DNA of 64,000 bases. Origin: Kandleria vitulina DSM 20405 (GTDB taxonomy: Bacteria > Bacillota_I > Bacilli_A > Erysipelotrichales > Coprobacillaceae). The DNA is taken from contig NZ_KL370857.1 of NCBI RefSeq assembly GCF_000702065.1, positions 59,132 through 123,131 of the forward strand, in the 5' to 3' direction. Position numbers and translations under genes: made by a program. How positions within the stretch are numbered: position 1 is the first letter of the stretch; each line of letters starts with the position of its first letter. The notes under the pieces are model-generated. The model saw only the letters and a program-made list of their open reading frames with translations, searched no databases and was not told the DNA's origin. This document shows positions 53,429 to 60,856 of the stretch, piece by piece.

Positions 53429-54192
53429 AACCATTATTAAAAACATCTGGATTGGGTATTCAATTCGGTGGACTTAAAGCCGTTGATGAGTTCAACTTTG
53501 AAATTGGAGAAGGTCAATTATTTGGTCTTATTGGACCTAATGGTGCAGGAAAGACAACGATCTTCAACTTGTTGACAGGGGTGTATAAACCAACAAGCGG
53601 TAAAATCTTACTTGATGGTGTAAGTCTAAATAAAAAATCACCAACGCAGATTACCCAGATGGGAATTGCTAGAACATTCCAGAATATTCGTCTTTTCAAG
53701 GAGATGAGTGTTATTGATAATGTAAAAGTTGGTCTTCATCATTCTCATGAATATTCATTATTATCATCTATTTTACATCTTCCTAGCTATTTTAAGGGAG
53801 AAGAAAAAATGGATCAGAAAGCCAGAGAGCTATTGTCAGTATTTGGTCTTGAAGAATTTGCGGATGTTAAGGCATCCAATCTTCCTTATGGGAAACAGCG
53901 TCAGCTAGAAATTGCCAGAGCCTTGGCAACTTCTCCTAAATTATTGTTATTGGATGAACCTGCTGCAGGGATGAACCCAACTGAAACAGCAGAATTAATG
54001 GAAACAATTGCTTTAATTAGAAAGAAATTTGATATTTCTATTCTTCTTATTGAACATGATATGAAACTTGTCATGGGTATTTGTGAGAAAATCTGTGTAT
54101 TAAACTTTGGTACAGTTTTAGCGTTTGGTTCACCAGATGAAATCAGAAATAATCCAGAAGTAGTAGCAGCCTATTTAGGTAGTGAAGAATAG
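53425..54192 (+). CDS. livG: Branched-chain amino acid ABC ATPase (LivG)
   Basis: A 255-residue ATPase with Walker A G-P-N-G-A-G-K-T-T (about 36-44), a LivG-type signature (L-P-Y-G-K-Q-R-Q-L-E-I-A-R), Walker B L-L-L-L-D-E-P-A-A-G-M-N-P, and switch His in I-E-H-D-M. SD GGAAGGAGGAG. Confidence 0.96.
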   Translation: MKPLLKTSGLGIQFGGLKAVDEFNFEIGEGQLFGLIGPNGAGKTTIFNLLTGVYKPTSGKILLDGVSLNKKSPTQITQMGIARTFQNIRLFKEMSVIDNVKVGLHHSHEYSLLSSILHLPSYFKGEEKMDQKARELLSVFGLEEFADVKASNLPYGKQRQLEIARALATSPKLLLLDEPAAGMNPTETAELMETIALIRKKFDISILLIEHDMKLVMGICEKICVLNFGTVLAFGSPDEIRNNPEVVAAYLGSEE

Positions 54193-54202
54193 GGGGGATT
54201 GC

Positions 54203-54907
54203 ATGTTACTTAAAGTAAAAGATTTAAATGTAAACTACGGTGTCATTCATGCGATTAAAGATGTCTCTTTTGAAGTAGAAGAAGGAGAAATCGTTGCTTT
54301 AATCGGAGCCAATGGTGCTGGTAAAACATCAACGCTTCATGCGATCAGTTCACTTATTTCAAGCAAGAGTGGGGAGATCATCTTTGATGGCAAGGATATT
54401 TCTAAAATGCCTGCCCATAAGATTGTTGGATTAAACTTAGCTCAGGTACCAGAAGGAAGACGTATCTTTGCACAGCTTTCTGTAGAAGATAATCTTGAAA
54501 TGGGTGCATTCTTAAGAGATGACAACAAGATAGAAGATGATATCCAGCATATCTACTCTCTATTCCCAAGACTTGAAGAACGTAAGAAACAGCTTGCCGG
54601 TACATTATCCGGTGGTGAACAGCAGATGCTTGCAATGGGACGTGCCTTGATGAGTAAACCAAAGCTATTATTGCTTGATGAACCATCAATGGGGCTTTCA
54701 CCAATTCTTGTCAATGAAATCTTTGATATCATCAAGACAATCAATAAAGAAGAAGGTGTAACTGTTCTTCTTGTAGAACAGAATGCCTCTAAGGCATTAA
54801 AGATTGCGGATAAAGCATATGTTCTAGAAACAGGAACAATCACTGTTTCTGGTAAGGCAGCAGATGTTGCTAATAATTCACGTGTAAAAGAAGCATATCT
54901 AGGATAA
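54203..54907 (+). CDS. livF: Branched-chain amino acid ABC ATPase (LivF)
   Basis: A 234-residue ATPase: Walker A G-A-N-G-A-G-K-T-S, signature L-S-G-G-E-Q-Q-M-L-A, Walker B L-L-L-L-D-E-P-S-M-G-L-S-P, and V-E-Q-N-A (LivF carries Q-N in place of the switch His context). The start at 54203 follows AGGGGGG; the earlier in-frame ATG at 54182 lies inside livG without an SD. Last gene of the liv operon. Confidence 0.95.
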   Translation: MLLKVKDLNVNYGVIHAIKDVSFEVEEGEIVALIGANGAGKTSTLHAISSLISSKSGEIIFDGKDISKMPAHKIVGLNLAQVPEGRRIFAQLSVEDNLEMGAFLRDDNKIEDDIQHIYSLFPRLEERKKQLAGTLSGGEQQMLAMGRALMSKPKLLLLDEPSMGLSPILVNEIFDIIKTINKEEGVTVLLVEQNASKALKIADKAYVLETGTITVSGKAADVANNSRVKEAYLG

Positions 54908-54930
54908 AAGAGCATTTATGCTCTTTTTTT
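54906..54930 (+). terminator. Terminator of the liv operon
   Basis: AGAGCAT / ATGCTCT with a TT loop, then T7. Confidence 0.85.
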
Positions 54931-54989
54931 GCATATTGTTGGTATAAAATACAAAAATCCCTATACTAGAGATAGGGAGGAAAAAAATT

Positions 54990-55772
54990 ATGAATAATTA
55001 TATACTAATAGGCCTTCTTATTCCGGTATTGGGTACTACGCTCGGAAGTGCGATGGTATTCTTTATGAAAGAGGCTATGAATAAAAAATTAGAAAAAGCA
55101 TTGCTAGGATTTGCAGCAGGTGTCATGGTTGCGGCTTCAGCCTGGTCATTGCTTATTCCAGCAATAGAAATGTCAGAAAAGATGGGAAAATGGCAAGTCA
55201 TGCCAGCAGCAGTAGGATTCATGTTTGGAGTCTTATTCTTGCTTGTACTAGATCATATTGTACCTCATCTTCATATTGAAAGTGATGAACCAGAAGGAAT
55301 AAAAGCTAAGCTTCAGAAAACCACAATGATGGTTTTAGCTGTAACGCTTCATAATTTCCCAGAAGGAATGGCAGTGGGTGTTGTTCTTGCCGGAATTGCG
55401 TCTGGAACATCGACAATGACACTTATGTCCGCGTTGGCATTATCCATTGGTATCGCAATACAGAACTTTCCTGAAGGAGCAATCATCTCTATGCCATTAA
55501 AAGCAGAAGGTGTAGGTAAAATGAAAGCCTTCCTGATGGGAACAGCTTCAGGTCTAGTTGAACCATTAGGAGGATTACTTGTTATTGCATTAACATCAAT
55601 TACTATCCCATTATTGCCGTATTTCTTATCATTTGCGGCAGGTGCCATGATCTATGTGGTCATCGAAGAACTTATTCCAAGTGCCAATATTGGTAAACAT
55701 TCGAATATTGCGACAATGGGATTTGCGATAGGATTCACATTAATGATGATTCTAGATGTAGTTTTAGGTTAA
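54990..55772 (+). CDS. ZIP family divalent metal transporter
   Basis: A 260-residue, eight-helix permease, probably importing zinc or iron. Metal-binding helix IV is H-N-F-P-E-G-M-A-V-G (about 117-126) and helix V is I-Q-N-F-P-E-G-A. The His-containing loop D-H-I-V-P-H-L-H-I precedes them. SD AGGGAGG. Monocistronic. Confidence 0.93.
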   Translation: MNNYILIGLLIPVLGTTLGSAMVFFMKEAMNKKLEKALLGFAAGVMVAASAWSLLIPAIEMSEKMGKWQVMPAAVGFMFGVLFLLVLDHIVPHLHIESDEPEGIKAKLQKTTMMVLAVTLHNFPEGMAVGVVLAGIASGTSTMTLMSALALSIGIAIQNFPEGAIISMPLKAEGVGKMKAFLMGTASGLVEPLGGLLVIALTSITIPLLPYFLSFAAGAMIYVVIEELIPSANIGKHSNIATMGFAIGFTLMMILDVVLG

Positions 55773-55833
55773 TAGAGTGAAATGCTTTTCAAATTGATAA
55801 GATTTGATATAATTATGTGCAGGGAGGTATTTT

Positions 55834-56241
55834 ATGAAAAACTTATGGAAAGAATTTAAAGAGTTTGCTTTTACTGGAAACGTCATTGATATGGCAGTCG
55901 GTGTCATCTTAGGTGGTGCTTTAAAAGATGTTGTTACTGCATTAGTAAATATGCTAATGGGTGTCATCTCAGGAATTATTAAAATTCCAGCTAGCTTAGA
56001 TGAAGCTGTCTTCAAAATGTCAATTGGACCAGCTGGAACTGTTTCTATTAAATATGGCGCTTTTGTATCTTCATTCATCAACTTCCTATTGCTTGCCTTA
56101 TGTATTTTCTTAATTGTTAAATCAATTAATAAAGCAAAGGATAAACTTAAGAAAGAAGAAGAAAGTAAACCTGATGAAGCAGCAAAACCAGACGATATTG
56201 TTTTACTTGAAGAAATTAGAGATTTACTTAAAAACAAATAA
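55834..56241 (+). CDS. mscL: Large-conductance mechanosensitive channel MscL
   Basis: A 135-residue MscL. The N-terminal helix F-K-E-F-A-F-T-G-N-V-I-D-M-A-V-G-V-I (residues about 7-24) is near canonical, there are two membrane helices, and a charged C-terminal bundle (I-V-L-L-E-E-I-R-D-L-L-K) closes the protein. It releases solutes on osmotic downshock. SD AGGGAGG. Confidence 0.96.
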   Translation: MKNLWKEFKEFAFTGNVIDMAVGVILGGALKDVVTALVNMLMGVISGIIKIPASLDEAVFKMSIGPAGTVSIKYGAFVSSFINFLLLALCIFLIVKSINKAKDKLKKEEESKPDEAAKPDDIVLLEEIRDLLKNK

Positions 56242-56243
56242 CC

Positions 56244-56275
56244 ATGAAAAGGAAATCTATAGGATTTCCTTTTCT
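56244..56275 (+). terminator. Terminator of mscL
   Basis: GAAAAGGAAATC (56246-56257) / GATTTCCTTTTC (56263-56274) with a 5-nt loop. Confidence 0.75.
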
Positions 56276-56311
56276 ATTGCCTTTTTACTGATTTAGATAT
56301 ATCATATAAAA

Positions 56312-56406
56312 GAAATACAGGGGAGCTTGTAAGCAGGCTGAGAGGAAGTGATCGAACTTCGACCCTATAACCTGATGCGGATAATGCCGTCGTAGGAAGT
56401 TATTTA
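56312..56406 (+). promoter_or_regulatory. TPP riboswitch, first of two
   Basis: A thi-box aptamer: GGGGAGC, GCTGAGAGGAA, ACCC, CCTGATGCGGATAATGCC and CGTAGGAAG in the correct order. The 3' segment departs slightly from the consensus GCGTAGGGAA. P5 bases 56384-56389 (ATGCCG) can instead pair with the left arm of the downstream terminator (CGGCAT), giving an antiterminator. Confidence 0.93.
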
Positions 56407-56417
56407 CTAGGATTTTA

Positions 56418-56445
56418 GGCGGCATCATAAGGTGTCGTCTTTTTT
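56418..56445 (+). terminator. Terminator of the first TPP riboswitch
   Basis: GGCGGCATC (56418-56426) / GGTGTCGTC (56431-56439) with several G-U pairs, an ATAA loop and T6. Confidence 0.83.
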
Positions 56446-56454
56446 ACAATAGAA

Positions 56455-56540
56455 GTGGGGAGCTTGTGTGCAGGCTGAGAGGAAGTTATCAACTTCGACC
56501 CTTATACCTGATTTGGATAATGCCAGCGTAGGGAATTGTG
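56455..56540 (+). promoter_or_regulatory. TPP riboswitch, second of two
   Basis: A second thi-box aptamer: GGGGAGC, GCTGAGAGGAAG, ACCCTTATACCTGAT, GGATAATGCC and GCGTAGGGAA, closer to consensus than the first. ATTTGGAT (56511-56518) can pair with GTCCAAAT (56558-56565) in the following terminator to form the antiterminator. Confidence 0.95.
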
Positions 56541-56550
56541 TGTAGATCAT

Positions 56551-56584
56551 GAGAAATGTCCAAATAGGATATTTCTCTTTTTTT
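56551..56584 (+). terminator. Terminator of the second TPP riboswitch
   Basis: GAGAAATGTCC (56551-56561) / GGATATTTCTC (56567-56577) with one G-U and a 5-nt loop, then T7, directly before the thiS ribosome site. Confidence 0.9.
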
Positions 56585-56598
56585 ATGGGGGTGTAATT

Positions 56599-56793
56599 AT
56601 GGTGAAGGTCAACGGCAAGGAATTGGATATTGCAGGAGAAAGCATATCTGAATTTCTGAAGTCAACAGATTACGATCTTAGGGTCATTGCGGTAGAACGC
56701 AATGAAGAGATTGTCTTAAAGTCAATGTATGATAAGACCATTCTTAAAGATGAAGATGTTGTAGAAATTGTCAGCTTCGTAGGAGGTGGGTAA
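56599..56793 (+). CDS. thiS: Sulfur carrier protein ThiS
   Basis: A 64-residue ubiquitin-like protein ending in V-G-G-G, whose C-terminal Gly is thiocarboxylated to donate sulfur to the thiazole ring. The start at 56599 has GGGGGTG upstream; a longer frame to 56536 runs back into the riboswitch terminator and is discarded. It abuts thiF, whose ribosome site lies inside the last Gly codons. First gene of the TPP-controlled operon. Confidence 0.93.
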   Translation: MVKVNGKELDIAGESISEFLKSTDYDLRVIAVERNEEIVLKSMYDKTILKDEDVVEIVSFVGGG

Positions 56794-57417
56794 ATGAGTT
56801 TAAAACAAGAATGGAGAGAGGCATTGATCAATCGTATTGGTCTTTCCTTATATGAACAATTTTCTAATGCGACAGTTGCGATTTGTGGATTAGGAGGTCT
56901 TGGTTCACATATTGCGATCGCATTAGCGAGAGCAGGTGTGGGAAAGCTTATACTGATTGACTTTGATCATGTAGATATGACGAATCTGCATCGTCAGTGC
57001 TATAAAGTGAATCAGATTGGTTGTAATAAGACGGAAGCTCTTTTAGAAAATATCTTGGAGGTTGCCCCTTATATTGATATTGAGGCAATCAATAAAAAGA
57101 TTACAGAAGATAATATTGTAAGTCTTCTTAAAGATGCAGATATCGTGTGTGAAGCTTTTGATGATCCATCTTGTAAGGCCATGTTAGTCAATGGTGTTTT
57201 AGAAAGGCTACCTGATTGTTATGTGGTAGCTGCATCTGGTATGGCTGGCATGGGCTCACCTAATCTTATTAAGACTAGAAAATTGACAAATAGATTTTAT
57301 TTATGTGGTGATGAAGTCAGCGATGTAAAGAATACGATGGGATTAGTATCTTCTAGAGTGATGCTTTGCGCTGCTCATCAGGCGCATACAATCCTGCGGA
57401 TTCTTGCAGGTGAATAG
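56794..57417 (+). CDS. thiF: ThiS adenylyltransferase ThiF
   Basis: A 207-residue E1-like enzyme activating the ThiS C-terminus with ATP. The nucleotide loop is G-L-G-G-L-G-S-H (about residues 33-40); D-F-D-H-V-D-M-T-N-L-H-R-Q is the Mg/ATP site. It is a short form without the CxxC zinc pairs found in E. coli ThiF. SD GGAGGTGGG. Confidence 0.93.
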   Translation: MSLKQEWREALINRIGLSLYEQFSNATVAICGLGGLGSHIAIALARAGVGKLILIDFDHVDMTNLHRQCYKVNQIGCNKTEALLENILEVAPYIDIEAINKKITEDNIVSLLKDADIVCEAFDDPSCKAMLVNGVLERLPDCYVVAASGMAGMGSPNLIKTRKLTNRFYLCGDEVSDVKNTMGLVSSRVMLCAAHQAHTILRILAGE

Positions 57418-57432
57418 AAAGAAGGTATATTT

Positions 57433-58206
57433 ATGATAAATAATGATAAGCTCATCATCGGTGGGCATGAGTTTAATTCCCGTTTTATATTAGGGTCGGG
57501 AAAATATTCAATGAAACTTATTGATGCGGCAGTGAAAGATGCAGGAGCAGAAATGATTACTCTTGCCATTCGTCGTGCCAATACGAAGGAACATGAAAAT
57601 ATTTTAGACTATATTCCTAAAGGGGTAACTCTTATTCCTAATACATCAGGGGCAAGAAATGCACAGGAAGCTGTGCGCATTGCCCGACTCGCAAGAGAAC
57701 TAGGATGTGGTGATTTCATTAAAGTAGAAATTATGCGAGATACAAAATATCTTTTGCCAGATAATCAAGAGACAATCAAGGCAACACAAATCCTTGCGAA
57801 AGAAGGATTTGTAGTGTTGCCCTATATGTATCCTGATCTTAATGTCGCTCGTGATTTAGCTGCGGCGGGAGCCGCTGCGATTATGCCTTTGGCATCGCCG
57901 ATTGGATCAAATAAGGGTTTATCGACTAAGGATTTTATTCAGATTCTTATTGATGAAATTGATCTTCCTATTATCGTAGATGCAGGAATCGGTAAGCCAT
58001 CAGAGGCGTGTGCAGCTATGGAGATGGGGGCTTCTGCAATTATGGCGAATACTGCAATTGCGACAGCGGGAGATCTGCCAATGATGGCTTCAGCGTTCAA
58101 TCAGGCCATAGAAGCAGGACGAAAGGCGTATCTGTCAGGTCTTGGACGTGTCATCAATCGTGGCGCTTCTGCTTCTGATCCATTGACAGGATTCTTGCGA
58201 GACTAA
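57433..58206 (+). CDS. thiG: Thiazole synthase ThiG
   Basis: A 257-residue TIM-barrel enzyme that condenses DXP, dehydroglycine and ThiS thiocarboxylate into the thiazole. The Schiff-base Lys lies in F-I-K-V-E-I (about 96-101); R-F-I-L-G-S-G-K-Y and [10 protein letters not shown] are conserved. SD GAAGG. Confidence 0.96.
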   Translation: MINNDKLIIGGHEFNSRFILGSGKYSMKLIDAAVKDAGAEMITLAIRRANTKEHENILDYIPKGVTLIPNTSGARNAQEAVRIARLARELGCGDFIKVEIMRDTKYLLPDNQETIKATQILAKEGFVVLPYMYPDLNVARDLAAAGAAAIMPLASPIGSNKGLSTKDFIQILIDEIDLPIIVDAGIGKPSEACAAMEMGASAIMANTAIATAGDLPMMASAFNQAIEAGRKAYLSGLGRVINRGASASDPLTGFLRD

Positions 58207-58218
58207 GGAGAAGACAAA

Positions 58219-59472
58219 ATGGAAAATCAATTTTACGTAGACTCCAAGCACCTTTCATCCGCAGCGCTCAAGAAAAAACATAGACTAGAAACTGATCCAT
58301 CTTATCGCAAGAATCACATGGAATATCTTCCGGGAATGGAAATCATTGAATCAGATGTCTGTTCAAAAGTAATTGAAGCAATGAATAGCTATGATTATAC
58401 GCAATATACAAAACAAGATGTACTTAGAGCATTACATCATGACACATGTTCAATTGAGGATTTCAAGGCCTTGCTTTCGCCTGCGGCAGAGCCCTATTTG
58501 GAACAAATGGCTCAGAAAGCAAGACTTGAAACAAGTAAACATTTCGGAAATACAGTTTACTTGTTTACCCCTTTATATATCGCAAATTACTGTGAGAACT
58601 ACTGTGTGTATTGCGGTTTTAACTGCTACAATCACATCCATCGTATGAAGCTTAACAGGGAACAGATTGAAAATGAAATGGAAGTTATAGCCAACTCTGG
58701 CATGGAAGAAATCCTCATTCTTACTGGTGAAAGCAGAGGACAAAGCGATGTTCACTATATCGGAGAAGCGTGCAAACTAGCGAGAAAGTATTTTCGCATG
58801 GTCGGACTTGAAATTTATCCTGTCAATACTGATGAATATAAGTATCTACATGAATGTGGCGTAGATTATGTAACAGTCTTTCAAGAAACATATGATAGCG
58901 ATAAATATGAAACATTGCATCTTCTTGGACATAAACGTGTATGGCCATACCGCTTTGATGCACAAGAACGCGCCTTACGTGGAGGAATGCGAGGAGTAGC
59001 TTTCTCCGCTCTTCTAGGCTTATCCGATTTTAGAAAAGATGCTCTCGCAACTGCGCTTCATGTCTATTATCTGCAACGTAAATATCCACATGCGGAAATG
59101 TCTTTATCATGTCCAAGATTAAGACCAATCATCAATAATGACAAAATCAATCCATTGGATGTAGGAGAAAAACAGTTATGTCAAGTGCTTTGCGCCTATC
59201 GTATCTTCTTGCCATTTGCAGGAATAACAGTCTCTTCACGTGAAAGTGCAGAATTTAGAAATGGGATTGTAAAGATTGCAGCTACAAAGGTGTCAGCTGG
59301 TGTTTCTACAGGTATTGGTGATCATGAAGCGAAGTATACTGGTAAAAATAACAATGAAGCTAAAGGCGATGAACAATTTGAAATCAATGATAATCGCAGC
59401 TTCAAAAAAATGTATGAGGATATGTCCGGTGAAGGATTACAGCCGGTATTAAATGATTATATCGATGTCTAA
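58219..59472 (+). CDS. thiH: 2-iminoacetate synthase ThiH (radical SAM)
   Basis: A 417-residue radical SAM tyrosine lyase making dehydroglycine, the oxygen-independent alternative to ThiO. The Fe-S motif is C-E-N-Y-C-V-Y-C (CxxxCxxC, about residues 122-129). SD AAGGAG. It overlaps the next gene by a few bases. Its presence instead of thiO fits an anaerobe. Confidence 0.96.
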   Translation: MENQFYVDSKHLSSAALKKKHRLETDPSYRKNHMEYLPGMEIIESDVCSKVIEAMNSYDYTQYTKQDVLRALHHDTCSIEDFKALLSPAAEPYLEQMAQKARLETSKHFGNTVYLFTPLYIANYCENYCVYCGFNCYNHIHRMKLNREQIENEMEVIANSGMEEILILTGESRGQSDVHYIGEACKLARKYFRMVGLEIYPVNTDEYKYLHECGVDYVTVFQETYDSDKYETLHLLGHKRVWPYRFDAQERALRGGMRGVAFSALLGLSDFRKDALATALHVYYLQRKYPHAEMSLSCPRLRPIINNDKINPLDVGEKQLCQVLCAYRIFLPFAGITVSSRESAEFRNGIVKIAATKVSAGVSTGIGDHEAKYTGKNNNEAKGDEQFEINDNRSFKKMYEDMSGEGLQPVLNDYIDV

Positions 59473-60049
59473 TATTGTTTGCATCACCAATCGTCACCTT
59501 TGTAAAGAAGACTTCTTAACAAGAATTATCCATATCGCATCTTATCATCCTAAAGCAATCATACTTCGTGAAAAAGATATGACTCCAGAAGATTATCTAG
59601 AATTAGCATCACAAGTGATATCAATTTGTAAAAAGTATAATGTGAAATGTATTTTGCATAGCTTTTCTTCTGTAGCCACTTCTCTTAAGATGAATGCCAT
59701 TCATCTTCCGCTTCCTCTTTTACGAAGTATGTCTAAAAAAGAAAGATCATCATTTCTAGTACTTGGTGCTTCCTGTCATAGTGTAGAAGAAGCAAAAGAA
59801 GCAGAGGCACTAGGATGTAGCTATATTATTGTGGGTCATATATTTGAAACAGACTGCAAAAAAGGATTACCAGGAAGAGGACTGGAATTTCTTCAAAATG
59901 TGATTTCCTCAGTAAACATACCCGTTTATGCAATTGGAGGAATCAATGAAACCAATATATCCCAAGTTCTCCATACCGGTGCTGATGGTGCCTGCTTAAT
60001 GAGCAGTCTTATGAGCAATGACAATATTTCACAATTAATGAAAAAATAA
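59465..60049 (+). CDS. TenI-like thiazole tautomerase (ThiE/TenI family)
   Basis: A 194-residue TIM-barrel protein of the ThiE/TenI family. The segment V-G-H-I-F-E-T-D-C-K-K-G-L-P-G-R-G matches TenI (thiazole tautomerase) rather than true ThiE enzymes, which have G-P-x-x-x-T in that place. That fits a thiazole-only operon ending in tautomerisation. It could still be annotated as thiamine phosphate synthase. I use ATG 59465; ATG 59453 is also in frame. Neither has a clear SD, so translation is coupled to thiH. Confidence 0.82.
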   Translation: MSNIVCITNRHLCKEDFLTRIIHIASYHPKAIILREKDMTPEDYLELASQVISICKKYNVKCILHSFSSVATSLKMNAIHLPLPLLRSMSKKERSSFLVLGASCHSVEEAKEAEALGCSYIIVGHIFETDCKKGLPGRGLEFLQNVISSVNIPVYAIGGINETNISQVLHTGADGACLMSSLMSNDNISQLMKK

Positions 60050-60078
60050 GAAAAGCGGCACTTGGCCGCTTTTCTATT
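60049..60078. terminator. Terminator of the thi operon (bidirectional)
   Basis: AGAAAAGCGGC / GCCGCTTTTCT with a 5-nt loop. Confidence 0.83.
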
Positions 60079-60080
60079 CA

Positions 60081-60272
60081 TTATAAATCACTATTTTTTA
60101 ATTCTTCATTTTCGTAGGTAGAACGTTTTGAGTCGTCTTCTTTAATGTGACTCGCATTAAATTTAACTACGGTATCTTTTGGCTTAGTGTCAAATAAGTT
60201 AACACCCAAAGACCATTCTTCAAGTTCTTCTTCTAAAGTATCTTCATCTTTAGCCTTTACTTTGATTGCCAT
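60081..60272 (-). CDS. Small hypothetical protein
   Basis: A 63-residue charged protein (M-A-I-K-V-K-A-K-D-E-D ...), with no membrane segment and no recognised family. The start at 60272 follows GAGGTGAG; an ATG three codons earlier overlaps that SD. It is convergent with the thi operon and divergent from the tRNA gene. Confidence 0.68.
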   Translation of the reverse strand: MAIKVKAKDEDTLEEELEEWSLGVNLFDTKPKDTVVKFNASHIKEDDSKRSTYENEELKNSDL

Positions 60273-60342
60273 GACTCTCACCTCATTCTTATTATATACA
60301 AATTAGTTCTAAATTCAAATTGGAACAATACTTCATTTAGTG

Positions 60343-60348
60343 ATATAA
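60343..60348 (+). promoter_or_regulatory. -10 element of tRNA-Thr
   Basis: TATAAT with a TGA extension (TGATATAAT), 10 bp ahead of the tRNA. Confidence 0.6.
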
Positions 60349-60358
60349 TGATATTCAT

Positions 60359-60435
60359 GCCGGAGTAGCTCCAATTGGTAGAGCAACTGACTCGTAACCA
60401 GTAGGCTGTGGGTTCAAGTCCCATCTCCGGCACCA
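60359..60435 (+). tRNA. tRNA-Thr (anticodon CGU)
   Basis: A complete cloverleaf: acceptor GCCGGAG / CTCCGGC, D arm GCTCC...GGTAGAGC, anticodon loop CTCGTAA with anticodon CGT at 60393-60395, T loop GGTTCAAGTC, discriminator A and an encoded CCA (60433-60435). It reads ACG threonine codons. Single gene, with its own terminator. Confidence 0.95.
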
Positions 60436-60441
60436 GATACC

Positions 60442-60472
60442 AAAAAAGCCCTTTGTTAAGGGCTTTTTTAAT
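60442..60472 (+). terminator. Terminator of tRNA-Thr
   Basis: AAAAAAGCCCTT / AAGGGCTTTTTT with a 4-nt loop. Confidence 0.87.
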
Positions 60473-60504
60473 TTTGATGTTCTTTCTATAATTATATGTT
60501 ATAA

Positions 60505-60545
60505 ATTGCGGCGTAAAACCCACAGGCTTGCCCGTGGGAGCAATT
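60505..60545. mobile_element. Possible IS200/IS605-type end hairpin (relic)
   Basis: CCCACAGGC (60519-60527) and GCCCGTGGG (60530-60538) form an imperfect hairpin of the kind seen at IS200/IS605 and TnpB element ends. No transposase or tnpB coding sequence is nearby, so at most an end fragment or a small mobilised derivative remains. Confidence 0.4.
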
Positions 60546-60639
60546 AGAAATAATTAAACAGTTAATATCTGCAGATGAAAAAGAATCTTGTAATGATGTA
60601 CAATATTTTTTGAAGTTAACCTCAAATTTATATAACAGT

Positions 60640-60783
60640 TCACATTCACGTCACATTTCTCGACTATTATGTACTTGTCGATAGAGATATCGACAACACT
60701 CATACAAACATAAAATTCCCTTCCCTTTAAAATTTAGAAAAGGATAAATGAGTCTGTTCCCCTACAGACTCATTTATTTTTTC
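60640..60783 (+). ncRNA. Candidate structured RNA between tRNA-Thr and the ROK gene
   Basis: A perfect hairpin TTGTCGATA-GAGA-TATCGACAA (60675-60696) has a GNRA loop. Its left strand GTCGA (60677-60681) could alternatively pair with TCGAC at 60660-60664. A strong terminator follows (13-bp stem 60745-60757 with 60764-60776, then T6). A weak TTGAAG/TATAAC promoter lies at about 60611-60638. No reading frame with a ribosome site is present. It could be a small RNA or a leader of the ROK gene. Confidence 0.4.
60745..60783 (+). terminator. Strong orphan terminator
   Basis: TAAATGAGTCTGT / ACAGACTCATTTA with a 6-nt loop and T6; no gene ends just upstream. Confidence 0.88.
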
Positions 60784-60856
60784 ATTTTGTGAAATAGGAA
60801 AGGTGAAAAGAGATAGGAAAAGTATAATGAAAAATAGAGTATAAAGGGGGATAAAG

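Noticed and set aside
55764-56237. 157-codon open frame antisense to mscL
   Set aside because: A shadow of the mscL coding sequence; it has a serine/leucine-rich composition and no SD, while mscL itself is canonical.
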